From the NCBI GenBank assembly GCA_002314145.1, contig DCCG01000002.1, positions 1 through 64,000 of the forward strand: a stretch of 64,000 bases of DNA, given 5' to 3'. The notes under the pieces were generated by a model, which had not been told where the DNA came from, did no database searches, and was given only the letters and a program-made list of their open reading frames with translations. Of the stretch, positions 42,825-51,920 are shown one piece after another; positions within the stretch are counted from its first letter, which is position 1; each line of letters starts with the position of its first letter. The translations under genes and the position numbers were made by a program. Origin of the DNA: Thalassolituus sp. UBA1087 (GTDB lineage: Bacteria > Pseudomonadota > Gammaproteobacteria > Pseudomonadales > Oceanobacteraceae).

Positions 42825-44637
42825 CCGGCATTTCAATGCGGCGGTTGCCGGCACCTTTGGTTACCGCCAACGGACCGGCGCTTGAAACGCTGTACTCGCT
42901 GTCCCGGATGGTGCTGACATAGAACCATTCAGCAGACGCTTTATCCTGCGTATAAGTCACCATCATATAGCCACGGTCAGCAGCATTCAGGTATTTCAGG
43001 TCATCCACCAGCGTAGTCACCGCCATCTCAAAATTTTCCTGCATCTGGGCTGGCTGGGCGCTGTTTTCCAGACCTAAATAGCGTTCAAAGCCCGGAGAGG
43101 TAACAGAACCCGTAGCGAATTCAACGGCGGCCGGGTCACCGGAGCGGTCAATAGCACCGGTACTGGTATTCATCAGATAGATATCATTGGCCCAGGCGTT
43201 GTGGGTATCGCCTGCCAGCACAATGGTATTCTTCTGCAGTTGAGCGGAGGTCTGTAACAGCTGCTCACGGTTGTACATATAACCGTCCCAGGCATCCAGG
43301 TTATAGGGCACGACCGTCGTTACCCGTGCACGCTCTTCATCCGTAAGTGTGGAATCGCCCTGCAGTACCCGTTGCTTGATGGTGACCAGCTCGGAGAGCA
43401 TAGTCAGTAATTGTTGCTGCGCAGCGTCGGCATCACCACCACTGCTTAACAAAGACTGCAAAGTGCCGAGACCAGTCAGCAACTCCATGGGCACGTTCAT
43501 ACGCCCCATCAGAACCTGCTGACCGATGACCTGCCATACCGCATTGGAGTCCGACATCCACTGCTGTACCTGAGCAACCTGCGTATCCCCCATCAGAGTG
43601 CGATCGGCACTCATCAGAACTGAGCTGTCTGCCATAATATCGGCAAAACCCAGCTGCTCTGAACGTGCCAACAGGCGGGTTTCCAGCATATGCAGGCTGA
43701 CCAGATCGCCAAAATCAAAGGTGCGGTAGATGGCTTTCAGGTCAGAACCGCTGCGGATCGGCAGCCATTCATGATAGGCCTGCACGGCAGCATTCATACG
43801 CTCTGTCCAGCTGCCTTCACCGTCATTATGATTCTCTGCACCATTTTTATAGGAGTCATTGGCCACTTCGTGGTCATCCCAGATGCAGATAAACGGCTTG
43901 TTCTGATGCGCCAGCTGCAGGTAAGTGTCAGAACGGTACTGGGCATAACGTTCACGGTATTCAGACAGGGTCAGCAACTCAGCCACAGGTTCCGGCGCCC
44001 GTACCTGAGCGTCAGCGGTCGGGTATTCATTGGAGCCATATTCATAAATGTAATCACCCAGGTGAACAATCACATCCGCATCACTGTTGGCCATTTCACG
44101 ATAGGCATTAAACAGCCCGGCCGGGTAGTTGGAGCAGGAGCAGACCGCCATTTTGACCTGATCAACCTGCCCGGTTGGCAGAGTTTTGGTCTGGCCGACC
44201 GGTGAGGCAGCTTCGTCTGATACCGCAAACTGATAGTAGTAAGTAGTGTCCGGCTGCAGGCCGGTAATATCGAGCTTAACGGTAAAGTCTTTGCTGGCAT
44301 CGGTGTTGGTAATGCCATTATTGAATACCTGGGTACCCTGCTCATCATGATAAACCGCCCAGGCAACGTTCACAGTGCCACTATATTCTTCATCGTCCGG
44401 CGTAACACGGGTCCAGATAATCACCCGGTCGCTCAGCGGATCACCGGAGGCGACACCATGACCGAAAGCGAAAACAACATTATTGTCGATGGGAGCGCCG
44501 TTGCTGTTGTTGTTGCTGTCGTTATCATCGTCGTCCCCAAAACATCCGGTCAGAACAGCCGGCACTGAAACGGCCCCGGCGCCGGCAGCGACGGATTTCA
44601 TAAAACGGCGACGGGTAAAAGCGGTCTTGGATGACAT
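42817..44637 (-). CDS. phoD: PhoD-like alkaline phosphatase, Tat-exported
   Basis: A 606-residue phosphodiesterase/alkaline phosphatase of the PhoD family. The N-terminus has a twin-arginine signal (TRRRFMKS) and then LTGC, which could be a lipobox. A spacer rich in Asp and Asn (residues 34-48) follows. The Fn3-like N-terminal domain covers about 50-150 and the catalytic domain starts near 155 with CSCSNYPAG; HLGDYIYEYG and WDDHEVANDS hold metal ligands, and LAGDTHNAWAND is near 470. A possible Pho box lies 50 bases upstream. Confidence 0.9.
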   Translation of the reverse strand: MSSKTAFTRRRFMKSVAAGAGAVSVPAVLTGCFGDDDDNDSNNNSNGAPIDNNVVFAFGHGVASGDPLSDRVIIWTRVTPDDEEYSGTVNVAWAVYHDEQGTQVFNNGITNTDASKDFTVKLDITGLQPDTTYYYQFAVSDEAASPVGQTKTLPTGQVDQVKMAVCSCSNYPAGLFNAYREMANSDADVIVHLGDYIYEYGSNEYPTADAQVRAPEPVAELLTLSEYRERYAQYRSDTYLQLAHQNKPFICIWDDHEVANDSYKNGAENHNDGEGSWTERMNAAVQAYHEWLPIRSGSDLKAIYRTFDFGDLVSLHMLETRLLARSEQLGFADIMADSSVLMSADRTLMGDTQVAQVQQWMSDSNAVWQVIGQQVLMGRMNVPMELLTGLGTLQSLLSSGGDADAAQQQLLTMLSELVTIKQRVLQGDSTLTDEERARVTTVVPYNLDAWDGYMYNREQLLQTSAQLQKNTIVLAGDTHNAWANDIYLMNTSTGAIDRSGDPAAVEFATGSVTSPGFERYLGLENSAQPAQMQENFEMAVTTLVDDLKYLNAADRGYMMVTYTQDKASAEWFYVSTIRDSEYSVSSAGPLAVTKGAGNRRIEMPDA

Positions 44638-44688
44638 GCGGTTAATCCTGTAGAGAACAATAATGGTTCCATATAGGACTAAATTTGT

Positions 44689-44706
44689 AAGACGTTTTTA
44701 TGACAA
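44689..44706 (-). promoter_or_regulatory. possible Pho box before phoD
   Basis: On the minus strand TTGTCAT AAAA ACGTCTT resembles the PhoB site CTGTCAT N4 CTGTCAT: the first half matches six of seven and the second half four of seven. TATATG, a plausible -10 box, follows about 13 bases later and the start codon about 50 bases later. Confidence 0.45.
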
Positions 44707-44832
44707 CATTGATGCCATCAGCGGCACAAAAGCCTTCTCCGGCAGAACAATCCGGGCGAGAAAAAGTAGCCCGTGAATACAGTATCCAGTACACTCTTGC
44801 CCCTTTATCTTTACCTATTTACCAGGCTCCGG

Positions 44833-46761
44833 ATGCTCGATAAAAACGCTCTGTCTCAGCTCAAAACACTGAAAAAAGAAATCCACGACAGTACACCCAG
44901 ATATCAGGGGCGCGTACGCACCACAGGTGGACGTTTTGGCTTCGTCAACACCGACGATGGTAAGCAGTTCTTTATTGCTCCCGATGAGATGGAAAAACTC
45001 CTGCCCGGCGATGTGATTGAATTCCGGGTGGAGCCTGCCGGTGAAGGCAAAGAACAGGCATTCACGGAAAAGCTCGTCAGTACCGAGCTGAACGAATTCT
45101 TCGGGCGCTACATCATCCGTGGCAAAGGCCATTTTATTGAACCTGACCATAACACGCTCAATCGCTGGATATTCGTGCCGCCAGCGGCGCGCAATCAGGC
45201 TGAAGAAGGTGATTTCGTAGCGGCGCACATTACCAAACACCCTTATCCGGCCGGCAAAGTACAGGCAGCCATTGATACTGTCATCGGCAAGCCGGACGAT
45301 GAGCATATCGAAAACCGCTTTATCAAAGCCAAATTCCATATTGCAGACGCATTTGATGACGAGGTGAACGCCGAAGCACAGGCCCTGACGGCACAGGACA
45401 CCCATGCGCTCAGCAGCGAAAGAACGGATCTGACCCACCTGCCGTTTGTCACCATTGATTCAGCCAATACCCGCGACATTGACGACGCGCTGTACGCCGA
45501 AGCATTGAGTGAAGGCTGGACATTGTGGGTCGCTATTGCCGATCCGGCGGCCCTGATCGCCCCGGATTCTGCGCTTGACCGGGCCGCGCAACAGCGCACG
45601 ACCTCGGTCTATCTGCCGGATCAGGTTATTCCTATGTTACCGGCGGAACTGTCAGAACAGCTGTGCTCATTACAGGAAGGGGAAAACCGCCTCGCCATGG
45701 TAGCCGAGCTGAAAGTACTGGAAGATGGCAGTATCGATCAGATTCATATTCACAATGCGTTGATCCGCAGTCATGCCAAACTCAGCTACCAACAGATGGC
45801 GGCGTTTCTGGATGGCGAAAGCAATGCTATTGCGGCAGAGCTGCAGGGGCCGGCTGTGCACCTGGATGGTTGCGCCAGAGCACTGGCCGAATGGCGTCAG
45901 AAAAACTGCCTGTTGATGGATGACCGGCCGGATTACAAGCTGGTCACCGACGAGAAAGGTAAGGTGAAAGAAATCGTCCGCATTGAACGTAATCAGGCCC
46001 ATCGTCTGGTTGAAGAGTGCATGCTGGCGTGTAATCGCTCAATCGCTGACTGGCTGGCAGAAAAAGGCAGCGGATTTTTTATTGAACATGCCGGCGTACG
46101 TAACGAACGCAAAGGCGAAGTGGCGGCCCTGCTGAAAGAGCACCTGCCACTGGAGCAGAAACCGTCACTGGATACACTGGCGGATTATGTCTCCCTGATG
46201 CAGCAGGCAGATCAGTCCGCCAGCGAACTGCCCCTGCGTATGATCGTCAGCCGCCAGCTGGAACGCAGCAATCTGTCCAACGAAGCCAAACCGCATTTTG
46301 GTCTGGGCTTTCAGCACTACACCACCTTCACTTCTCCGCTGCGCAAATACAATGATCTGATCATTCACCGGATAGTGCGCAAGCTGTTACAGGGAGAAGC
46401 GGCTGAAGCCTGTGATGAAGCCCTGCTGGCGGCTATTCAGAGCGGTCAGGCGAATGCCCGCATTGCTGCTCAGCAAAGTGAGTCCTGGCTCAAACTGCAA
46501 TGGCTGCAACAACAGGATAAAGACACCATTTACCCGGCCAGTATTGTGCACATGAATTCCGGCACTATTACCGTGCGACTGGACGATTCCGGTATCGAAG
46601 GCGGCATTGACCGTCGTAAAGCCGGCAAAGAATGGACCTTTGACACCAAAACACTCAGCCATCGCAGTGCGGATGCCCGCTTTGTTCTGGGCCAGCAGGT
46701 CCGGGTAAAAGTCAAAGATATTCAACCCCAGGCACGCCTGGCGCGGTTTGTTCTGGCCTGA
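44833..46761 (+). CDS. rnb: exoribonuclease II
   Basis: RNase II degrades single-stranded RNA 3' to 5'. The order is cold-shock domains (about 25-165), the RNB catalytic domain (about 190-520) and an S1 domain (about 560-640). The magnesium-binding aspartates are in DSANTRDIDDAL near residues 208-219; HYTTFTSPLRKYNDL lies near the end of RNB. A GTG at 44773 opens the frame earlier, but ATG 44833 gives the family N-terminus and 642 residues, close to E. coli (644). A strong bidirectional terminator follows. Confidence 0.93.
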   Translation: MLDKNALSQLKTLKKEIHDSTPRYQGRVRTTGGRFGFVNTDDGKQFFIAPDEMEKLLPGDVIEFRVEPAGEGKEQAFTEKLVSTELNEFFGRYIIRGKGHFIEPDHNTLNRWIFVPPAARNQAEEGDFVAAHITKHPYPAGKVQAAIDTVIGKPDDEHIENRFIKAKFHIADAFDDEVNAEAQALTAQDTHALSSERTDLTHLPFVTIDSANTRDIDDALYAEALSEGWTLWVAIADPAALIAPDSALDRAAQQRTTSVYLPDQVIPMLPAELSEQLCSLQEGENRLAMVAELKVLEDGSIDQIHIHNALIRSHAKLSYQQMAAFLDGESNAIAAELQGPAVHLDGCARALAEWRQKNCLLMDDRPDYKLVTDEKGKVKEIVRIERNQAHRLVEECMLACNRSIADWLAEKGSGFFIEHAGVRNERKGEVAALLKEHLPLEQKPSLDTLADYVSLMQQADQSASELPLRMIVSRQLERSNLSNEAKPHFGLGFQHYTTFTSPLRKYNDLIIHRIVRKLLQGEAAEACDEALLAAIQSGQANARIAAQQSESWLKLQWLQQQDKDTIYPASIVHMNSGTITVRLDDSGIEGGIDRRKAGKEWTFDTKTLSHRSADARFVLGQQVRVKVKDIQPQARLARFVLA

Positions 46762-46802
46762 TTAAAGCATGGGCACCGCCTTATTCCGGGCGGCACAGGT
46801 AT

Positions 46803-46837
46803 CAATAAAAAAGGAGCCCGTGGCTCCTTTTTTATTG
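46803..46837. terminator. bidirectional rho-independent terminator
   Basis: A perfect 16-bp inverted repeat, 46803-46818 with 46822-46837, has a 3-base loop. GGAGCC/GGCTCC forms the top of the stem and A-rich/T-rich arms form the base, so it can act on both strands. It ends rnb and may protect against readthrough from the convergent H-NS-like gene. Confidence 0.92.
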
Positions 46838-46961
46838 ATGACTGCTTTACCTGTTACCACTTATTCCGTTGTCTTATCCGGCCGGCGATATTCAACCCAC
46901 GTTATGAATATTCACTCATATTCGCTGGCAGAAACCGCCGGATATAACGGCAGACGGTTTA

Positions 46962-47426
46962 TCAGTCGATTTTCCAGGTACGGACCATGGCAAATCCATG
47001 TTCTTCAATCCATTGATCCAGTTGTTTCGGATTACGCTTAATCTTTTCAACTTTTTCCTGAGTCGCCGGATTACGATATGTGCCAACCGGTAATTTCGGT
47101 TTCGGCAGAGACGATTCCTTCTCGGCTTTGGCACGCGGACCACGGGGCGCAGTACGGGCAAAGTGCTTTTTCAGGTTGGTATAAATGGATGACGGGTTAT
47201 CTTCTTTCGCCATACCCAGAATCCACTGCTCAATCTGTTCCGCCCGCGAAACATATAATTCGTTCTCGGTCAGGCTGTTCTGATTGCATAAACGCTGAAT
47301 AACGGTTTCAAACTCTTTAATACCTTCGAGTTTCTTTTCCTGCGCTTTACGCAATTCTTCCAGTTCCTGAATTTTTTGTTGGTGCTGTTTTATTTGCTTA
47401 TCAATATCGATATCAAATACGCTCAC
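46962..47426 (-). CDS. H-NS/MvaT-like nucleoid protein
   Basis: A 154-residue DNA-binding protein. Residues 5-60 form a coiled coil (KQIKQHQQKIQELEELRKAQ), suited to dimerisation. A basic linker follows (RTAPRGPRAKAEKE). The C-terminus GTYRNPATQEKVEKI, then PKQLDQWIEEHG, resembles the DNA-binding domains of H-NS and MvaT, though the exact AT-hook residues differ. A role in silencing AT-rich DNA is inferred. The gene is preceded by an AT-rich leader, as expected for autoregulation. Confidence 0.7.
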   Translation of the reverse strand: MSVFDIDIDKQIKQHQQKIQELEELRKAQEKKLEGIKEFETVIQRLCNQNSLTENELYVSRAEQIEQWILGMAKEDNPSSIYTNLKKHFARTAPRGPRAKAEKESSLPKPKLPVGTYRNPATQEKVEKIKRNPKQLDQWIEEHGFAMVRTWKID

Positions 47427-47802
47427 TGCATTACCTCAATATAGAGTCGTAATTTATATATATAAGACAATCCATTCCGCCCCACAGAGACAGGTTGCCG
47501 CGACAGATAAACACACAATGTGATTACTGAATATTCATATACCGGAATACGCAGACGTGGCGGCGTTTATCATCGCCAAAGGGGTATGCGGTTGTCTTAT
47601 CAGACTAGGTTGCGCTGTTATTATAGCCATATATGAACAATTTGAACAATCGCTTCTCTGTAAAGAAAAGCCCGGCGGATAACGGCCATCATGACGCCTG
47701 TCATCATTGAGTAAAGAATCCCCTCTGCGGGGTTCACGTCTCTTGTACAATCAAATGATAAACATTACCATCTGGGTAATCATTTTACCCTGCCGGACAG
47801 AT
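47427..47802. other. AT-rich region between the H-NS-like gene and feoA
   Basis: This 376-base divergent region holds the leaders of both genes. The side near the H-NS-like gene has TATATATAAG (about 47456) and is among the most AT-rich parts of the window. A CCCC/GGGG hairpin lies near 47720-47733. The Fur sites lie at the right end. No gene is supported. Confidence 0.6.
47756..47790 (+). promoter_or_regulatory. Fur box of feoAB
   Basis: TGATAAA C ATTACCA at 47756-47770 matches the 7-1-7 Fur site TGATAAT N ATTATCA at 12 of 14 positions. A second palindrome, GGGTAA TCATT TTACCC at 47774-47790, follows at once and may be a second Fur dimer site. A TTGTAC hexamer at 47743-47748 is a plausible -35 box. 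Iron repression of feoAB follows from the family. Confidence 0.75.
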
Positions 47803-48042
47803 ATGACCACGCTTACACTGGATCAACTCGAATCAGGTGCTCAGGCACGCATTACCGGGTTTACCGCAACTGAAACAAACTTCCGCCGCAAATTGCTGGC
47901 ACTGGGCGTTATGCCCGGCGCTCAGCTTGAAGTACGCCGCTTTGCCCCGCTGGGCGATCCGATTCAGATTCAGCTGCGGGGCTCTTCCATCAGTCTGCGC
48001 CGTCAGGAAGCTTCCATTATTCAAGTCGAGGTGATCGGATGA
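47803..48042 (+). CDS. feoA: ferrous iron transport protein A
   Basis: FeoA is a small cytosolic SH3-like protein needed for FeoB function. At 79 residues it has the expected length; LRRKLLALGVMPGAQLEVR-type sequence (FRRKLLALGVMPG) and GDPIQIQLRGSSISLRRQEA are the family core. The frame stays open to 47707, but those codons would cover the Fur boxes, so ATG 47803 is used. It overlaps feoB by four bases (ATGA). Confidence 0.92.
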   Translation: MTTLTLDQLESGAQARITGFTATETNFRRKLLALGVMPGAQLEVRRFAPLGDPIQIQLRGSSISLRRQEASIIQVEVIG

Positions 48043-50333
48043 AGCAGGCTGTTATAGGCGTCATCGGAAATCCAAACTGCGGTAAAACCACCCTGTTTAA
48101 CGCCTTAACCGGGGCTAAACAGAAGGTCGGCAACTGGCCTGGCGTGACCGTCGAGCGCAAAGAAGGCGTTATTAATCTGCGTGGTGAAACACACAAACTC
48201 GTGGACCTTCCGGGGACTTATGCGCTGGACAGTCATGATGATGAACTGTCAATGGATGAAAAAATCGCCCGTGAATTTGTGCTCAGCGGCGAAGCCCAGA
48301 TCATCATCAATATTCTCGATGCCAGTAACCTGGAGCGGAACCTGTTTCTGACATCCCAGCTGCTGGATATGGGCGTACCTGTGATCTGCGCCGTAAATAT
48401 GGTGGATGTGGCAGAGCGAGAAGGTATTCACGTCAATACTCAGCTGTTATCCCATCAGCTTGGCGTGCCGGTCGTGCCGATTGTTGCATCCACCGGCCAG
48501 GGGATTGATGAGCTGAACCGGGTACTGGCTCATTACATTGAACACGCCACTGTGGCGACGCCGCTGCTGCGCCTCGATAATAATCTTGAAGAAGCCGTTC
48601 AGTCGCTTAAAGAACAGCTGCAGGGAAGCGTTGATAACCCCTTCTGGCTGGCGACCCGCGTCCTTGAAAATGATGTCTACGCCAACGGCATTCTGCCGGA
48701 CAGCAAACGCCAGCAAATTCTGGACAGAGCCCGTCAGCTGCGTACAGAACTGGAGCAGTCGCATCAGCAGCCGATGGACGTGCTGATCGCCAACAGCCGC
48801 TATAAATCCATTCAGCATATTCTGCAACCCGTGCTGACGGTGAATAAGAAAGGCCAGTCGCTGAGTGAGAAAATCGATGCCTGGGTCATTAACCGCTGGC
48901 TCGGGATTCCGTTTTTCTTTTTTGTCATGTACCTGATGTTTCTGTTTGCCATTAACGTCGGCGGTGCGTTTATCGATTTCTTTGATATTGCCTTTGCCAC
49001 AGTATTTGTTGATGGCACCCATTACGTGCTCGACAGCGTCAATACACCGCAATGGCTGTCGACCCTGCTGGCCGATGGTCTGGGCGGTGGTATCCAGCTG
49101 GTTGCAACCTTTATTCCGGTGATCGGCAGCCTGTATCTGTTTCTGTCGGTGATTGAAGACTCGGGTTATATGGCGCGCGCCGCATTTGTGATGGACCGCC
49201 TGATGCGTGCTGTCGGACTGCCGGGTAAATCTTTTGTACCGCTGATCGTCGGCTTTGGCTGTAACGTGCCGGCGGTGATGGCAGCCCGCACCATGGATAC
49301 AGAAAAAGACCGCCTGCTGACAATATCCATGGCGCCTTTTATGTCCTGTGGCGCGCGTCTGTCAGTGTACGCGTTGTTTGCTGCTGCCTTTTTCAAAGAC
49401 AGCGGCGCGCTGATGGTTTTCAGTCTCTATGTACTGGGCATCGTGATGGCATTGATCACCGGACTGGCACTGAAAAATACCCTTTTCAAACCAGACCTGA
49501 CGCCATTTGTCATGGAATTACCGGCGTATCACGTACCCACACTAAAAGGCATTCTGATTAAAACCTGGGAACGTCTGAGATCGTTTTGTCTGCGCGCCGG
49601 TAAAACCATTGTGATGGTGGTGGTGATTCTGTCATTCCTGAATTCCATCGGTACTGACGGCTCCTTCGGTAACCAGGACACACGCAACTCGGTGTTGTCG
49701 GAAGTTGCTGGCGTTGCCACTCCGGTACTGACGCCGCTGGGCGTGAATGAAAATAACTGGCCGGCAACCGTGGGTATCATCACAGGTATTTTCGCCAAAG
49801 AAGCCGTGGTCGGTACCCTGGATGCGCTGTACAGCCCGGAAAACGGTGAAGACACAGAGTACGATCTGTGGGGCGGTCTGGGCGAAGCCCTGCAAACTAT
49901 TCCGGATAATGTCGCCGGTCTGGCTGACAGCCTGCTGGACCCGCTCGGACTCAGCCTGGTCGGTGCTGATCAGACTGCAGAGCAAGGCGTTCACAGCGGC
50001 ACTTTTGCCAGTATGGTGCTGTTGTTCGGCAGCCAGATCGCGGCCTTTTCCTATCTGGTCTTCGTGCTTTTGTATACCCCGTGTGTCGCCACTCTGGGCG
50101 CTATTGTAAGGGAATCGGGCATGCGCTGGATGCTGTTCGTCGCCGGCTGGAGCACAGGTCTGGCGTACACCACCGCAGTGATCATTTATCAGCTCGGCAC
50201 CTTTATGCAGCACCCGCTGAGCTCGTCTGCCTGGGTCGCTGGAAGTGCCGCTTTCATTGCCCTGTGTCTGTGGCGCATGAGAGTCTATGGCAACCGTCAG
50301 AACGAACGCTATATTCCGCTGACACAACTGTAA
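48039..50333 (+). CDS. feoB: ferrous iron transporter B
   Basis: FeoB imports Fe(II) across the inner membrane. The N-terminal G domain has GNPNCGKTT at residues 10-18, DLPGTY, and NMVD. A helical linker follows and then the membrane part, with two gate motifs (GYMARAAFVMDR and the later Ala/Gly-rich half). The FVPLIVGFGCNVPAVMAART segment includes the conserved cysteine of the pore. Length 764 is typical. No feoC gene follows; a hairpin does. Confidence 0.96.
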   Translation: MKQAVIGVIGNPNCGKTTLFNALTGAKQKVGNWPGVTVERKEGVINLRGETHKLVDLPGTYALDSHDDELSMDEKIAREFVLSGEAQIIINILDASNLERNLFLTSQLLDMGVPVICAVNMVDVAEREGIHVNTQLLSHQLGVPVVPIVASTGQGIDELNRVLAHYIEHATVATPLLRLDNNLEEAVQSLKEQLQGSVDNPFWLATRVLENDVYANGILPDSKRQQILDRARQLRTELEQSHQQPMDVLIANSRYKSIQHILQPVLTVNKKGQSLSEKIDAWVINRWLGIPFFFFVMYLMFLFAINVGGAFIDFFDIAFATVFVDGTHYVLDSVNTPQWLSTLLADGLGGGIQLVATFIPVIGSLYLFLSVIEDSGYMARAAFVMDRLMRAVGLPGKSFVPLIVGFGCNVPAVMAARTMDTEKDRLLTISMAPFMSCGARLSVYALFAAAFFKDSGALMVFSLYVLGIVMALITGLALKNTLFKPDLTPFVMELPAYHVPTLKGILIKTWERLRSFCLRAGKTIVMVVVILSFLNSIGTDGSFGNQDTRNSVLSEVAGVATPVLTPLGVNENNWPATVGIITGIFAKEAVVGTLDALYSPENGEDTEYDLWGGLGEALQTIPDNVAGLADSLLDPLGLSLVGADQTAEQGVHSGTFASMVLLFGSQIAAFSYLVFVLLYTPCVATLGAIVRESGMRWMLFVAGWSTGLAYTTAVIIYQLGTFMQHPLSSSAWVAGSAAFIALCLWRMRVYGNRQNERYIPLTQL

Positions 50334-50340
50334 TACCCCA

Positions 50341-50364
50341 TGCGGCTGCCTCTCTGCAGCCGCA
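50341..50364 (+). terminator. hairpin after feoB
   Basis: TGCGGCTGC (50341-50349) pairs perfectly with GCAGCCGCA (50356-50364) around CTCTCT, a few bases past the feoB stop. The T-run after it is weak (TTCCCC), so termination may be partial or Rho-assisted. Confidence 0.5.
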
Positions 50365-50491
50365 TTCCCCGCCTCTGTCACACCTGACACAGATCATTCC
50401 GCCCGATTCTTTCTTTATTCTGACCTCAGGGTGCTGTGATCCGACCTTTGCCTGAGTTAGAATGCGCGCGATTTTAATCGGGGAGTCCGTA

Positions 50492-51757
50492 ATGGATCTG
50501 ATCACTGACCAGGGGCAGTTGTTCATCATCCTGGCCTGTATCTTCGGCGCCTTTATGGCCTGGGGCATTGGCGCTAACGATGTAGCAAATGCAATGGGAA
50601 CCTCAGTGGGTTCCAAAGCTATCACTATCCGTCAGGCGGTTGTCATCGCCATCGTATTTGAATTTTTAGGGGCTTTGTTAGCCGGCGGTGAAGTAACCGC
50701 CACCATACGTAAAGGCATTATCGATCCCACGGCTCTCGCCGGGCAGCCGGAGCTGCTGGTCTTCGGCATGCTGGCCTCCCTGTTAGCGGCAGGCACCTGG
50801 CTGTTAATTGCTTCTTACCGGGGCTGGCCGGTCTCCACCACCCACTCCATTGTCGGCGCTATCGTCGGTTTTGCCGCTGTGGGGATTTCAATGGATGCCG
50901 TCAACTGGAGCAAAGTCGGTAATATTGCTGCCAGCTGGGTGGTGTCACCAGTCGTTGCCGGCAGTATCTCGTTTGTTCTCTATAAAACCATTCAGCACTT
51001 TATTCACGATAATCAAGATCCTTTCTCCCAATCAAAACGCCTGGTTCCCCTCTACATCCTGTTGGTTGGTTTTATTATTTCCATGGTAACCCTGCTGAAA
51101 GGCCTCAAGCATCTGGGTCTGCAGCTGAGCTTTCTCGAATCGGTCGGTATTTCCCTCCTGGTGGGCATTCTGGTGATGCTGATCGGACGTGTGATTGTCA
51201 GTCGCATTCATGCCGACCCGGAAGTCTCAGAAGCCATCCACATAGCCAATGTGGAAAAGGTTTTTTCAGTGCTGATGATTTTCACCGCCTGTGCCATGGC
51301 GTTTGCCCATGGCTCTAACGACGTGGCCAATGCCATCGGGCCGCTGGCAGCCATTTATGGTGTGATCAGCCACGGCGGGGAAATTGCAGCCAAATCAGCC
51401 GTCCCTGTGTGGATTCTGCTGGTTGGCGGCATGGGGATTGTTGCCGGCCTGGTGACCTTTGGTCACCGCGTTATCGCAACGGTCGGGTCCGGCATCACTG
51501 AGCTGACCCCCAGCCGCGGATTTGCCGCCACCCTGGCAGCTGCTACTACAGTAGTGGTCGCTTCCGGTACAGGTCTGCCAATATCCACCACCCACGTATT
51601 GATCGGCGCTATTCTCGGCATTGGTCTGGCACTGGGCGCCGGGTCGCTCAACTACCGTAAAGTCGGTTCAATCTTCATCTCCTGGCTGGTCACTCTTCCT
51701 GCCGGTGCCGCTCTGGCCATTCTGTTTTTCTTCATTTTCCGCGCCATCTGGTCTTAA
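50492..51757 (+). CDS. PiT-family inorganic phosphate transporter
   Basis: Low-affinity phosphate:cation symporter of the PiT family in the inner membrane. Both signature repeats are present: GANDVANAMGTSVGSKA near residue 27 and GSNDVANAIGPLAAI near 272, as expected from the duplicated fold. About ten membrane segments are visible. ATG 50492 has GGGGAG six bases before it; the longer frame from 50462 lacks such a site. It is a single gene ending in a hairpin. Confidence 0.92.
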   Translation: MDLITDQGQLFIILACIFGAFMAWGIGANDVANAMGTSVGSKAITIRQAVVIAIVFEFLGALLAGGEVTATIRKGIIDPTALAGQPELLVFGMLASLLAAGTWLLIASYRGWPVSTTHSIVGAIVGFAAVGISMDAVNWSKVGNIAASWVVSPVVAGSISFVLYKTIQHFIHDNQDPFSQSKRLVPLYILLVGFIISMVTLLKGLKHLGLQLSFLESVGISLLVGILVMLIGRVIVSRIHADPEVSEAIHIANVEKVFSVLMIFTACAMAFAHGSNDVANAIGPLAAIYGVISHGGEIAAKSAVPVWILLVGGMGIVAGLVTFGHRVIATVGSGITELTPSRGFAATLAAATTVVVASGTGLPISTTHVLIGAILGIGLALGAGSLNYRKVGSIFISWLVTLPAGAALAILFFFIFRAIWS

Positions 51758-51762
51758 GATGC

Positions 51763-51791
51763 GTCATCAACCGCCGCTGGCGGTTGATGAC
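51763..51791 (+). terminator. perfect hairpin after the PiT gene
   Basis: GTCATCAACCGCC (51763-51775) pairs with its exact complement (51779-51791) around GCT, six bases after the stop. The 13-bp stem is strong, but no T-run follows. Confidence 0.55.
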
Positions 51792-51920
51792 CGGCTGAGG
51801 ATCACCTGCCCCTGAGGATCATTAACAGGCATGATTCAGCCATCGGGCGTCTGCCTGATAGCACTTGCGATCTTTATATGGTACAAACGTACCAAGAATT
51901 CAGGACACTGATACTCTTCC

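Noticed and set aside
47535..47750. 71-codon minus-strand frame before feoA
   Set aside because: Lies in the divergent control region, covers promoter elements and has no ribosome site.
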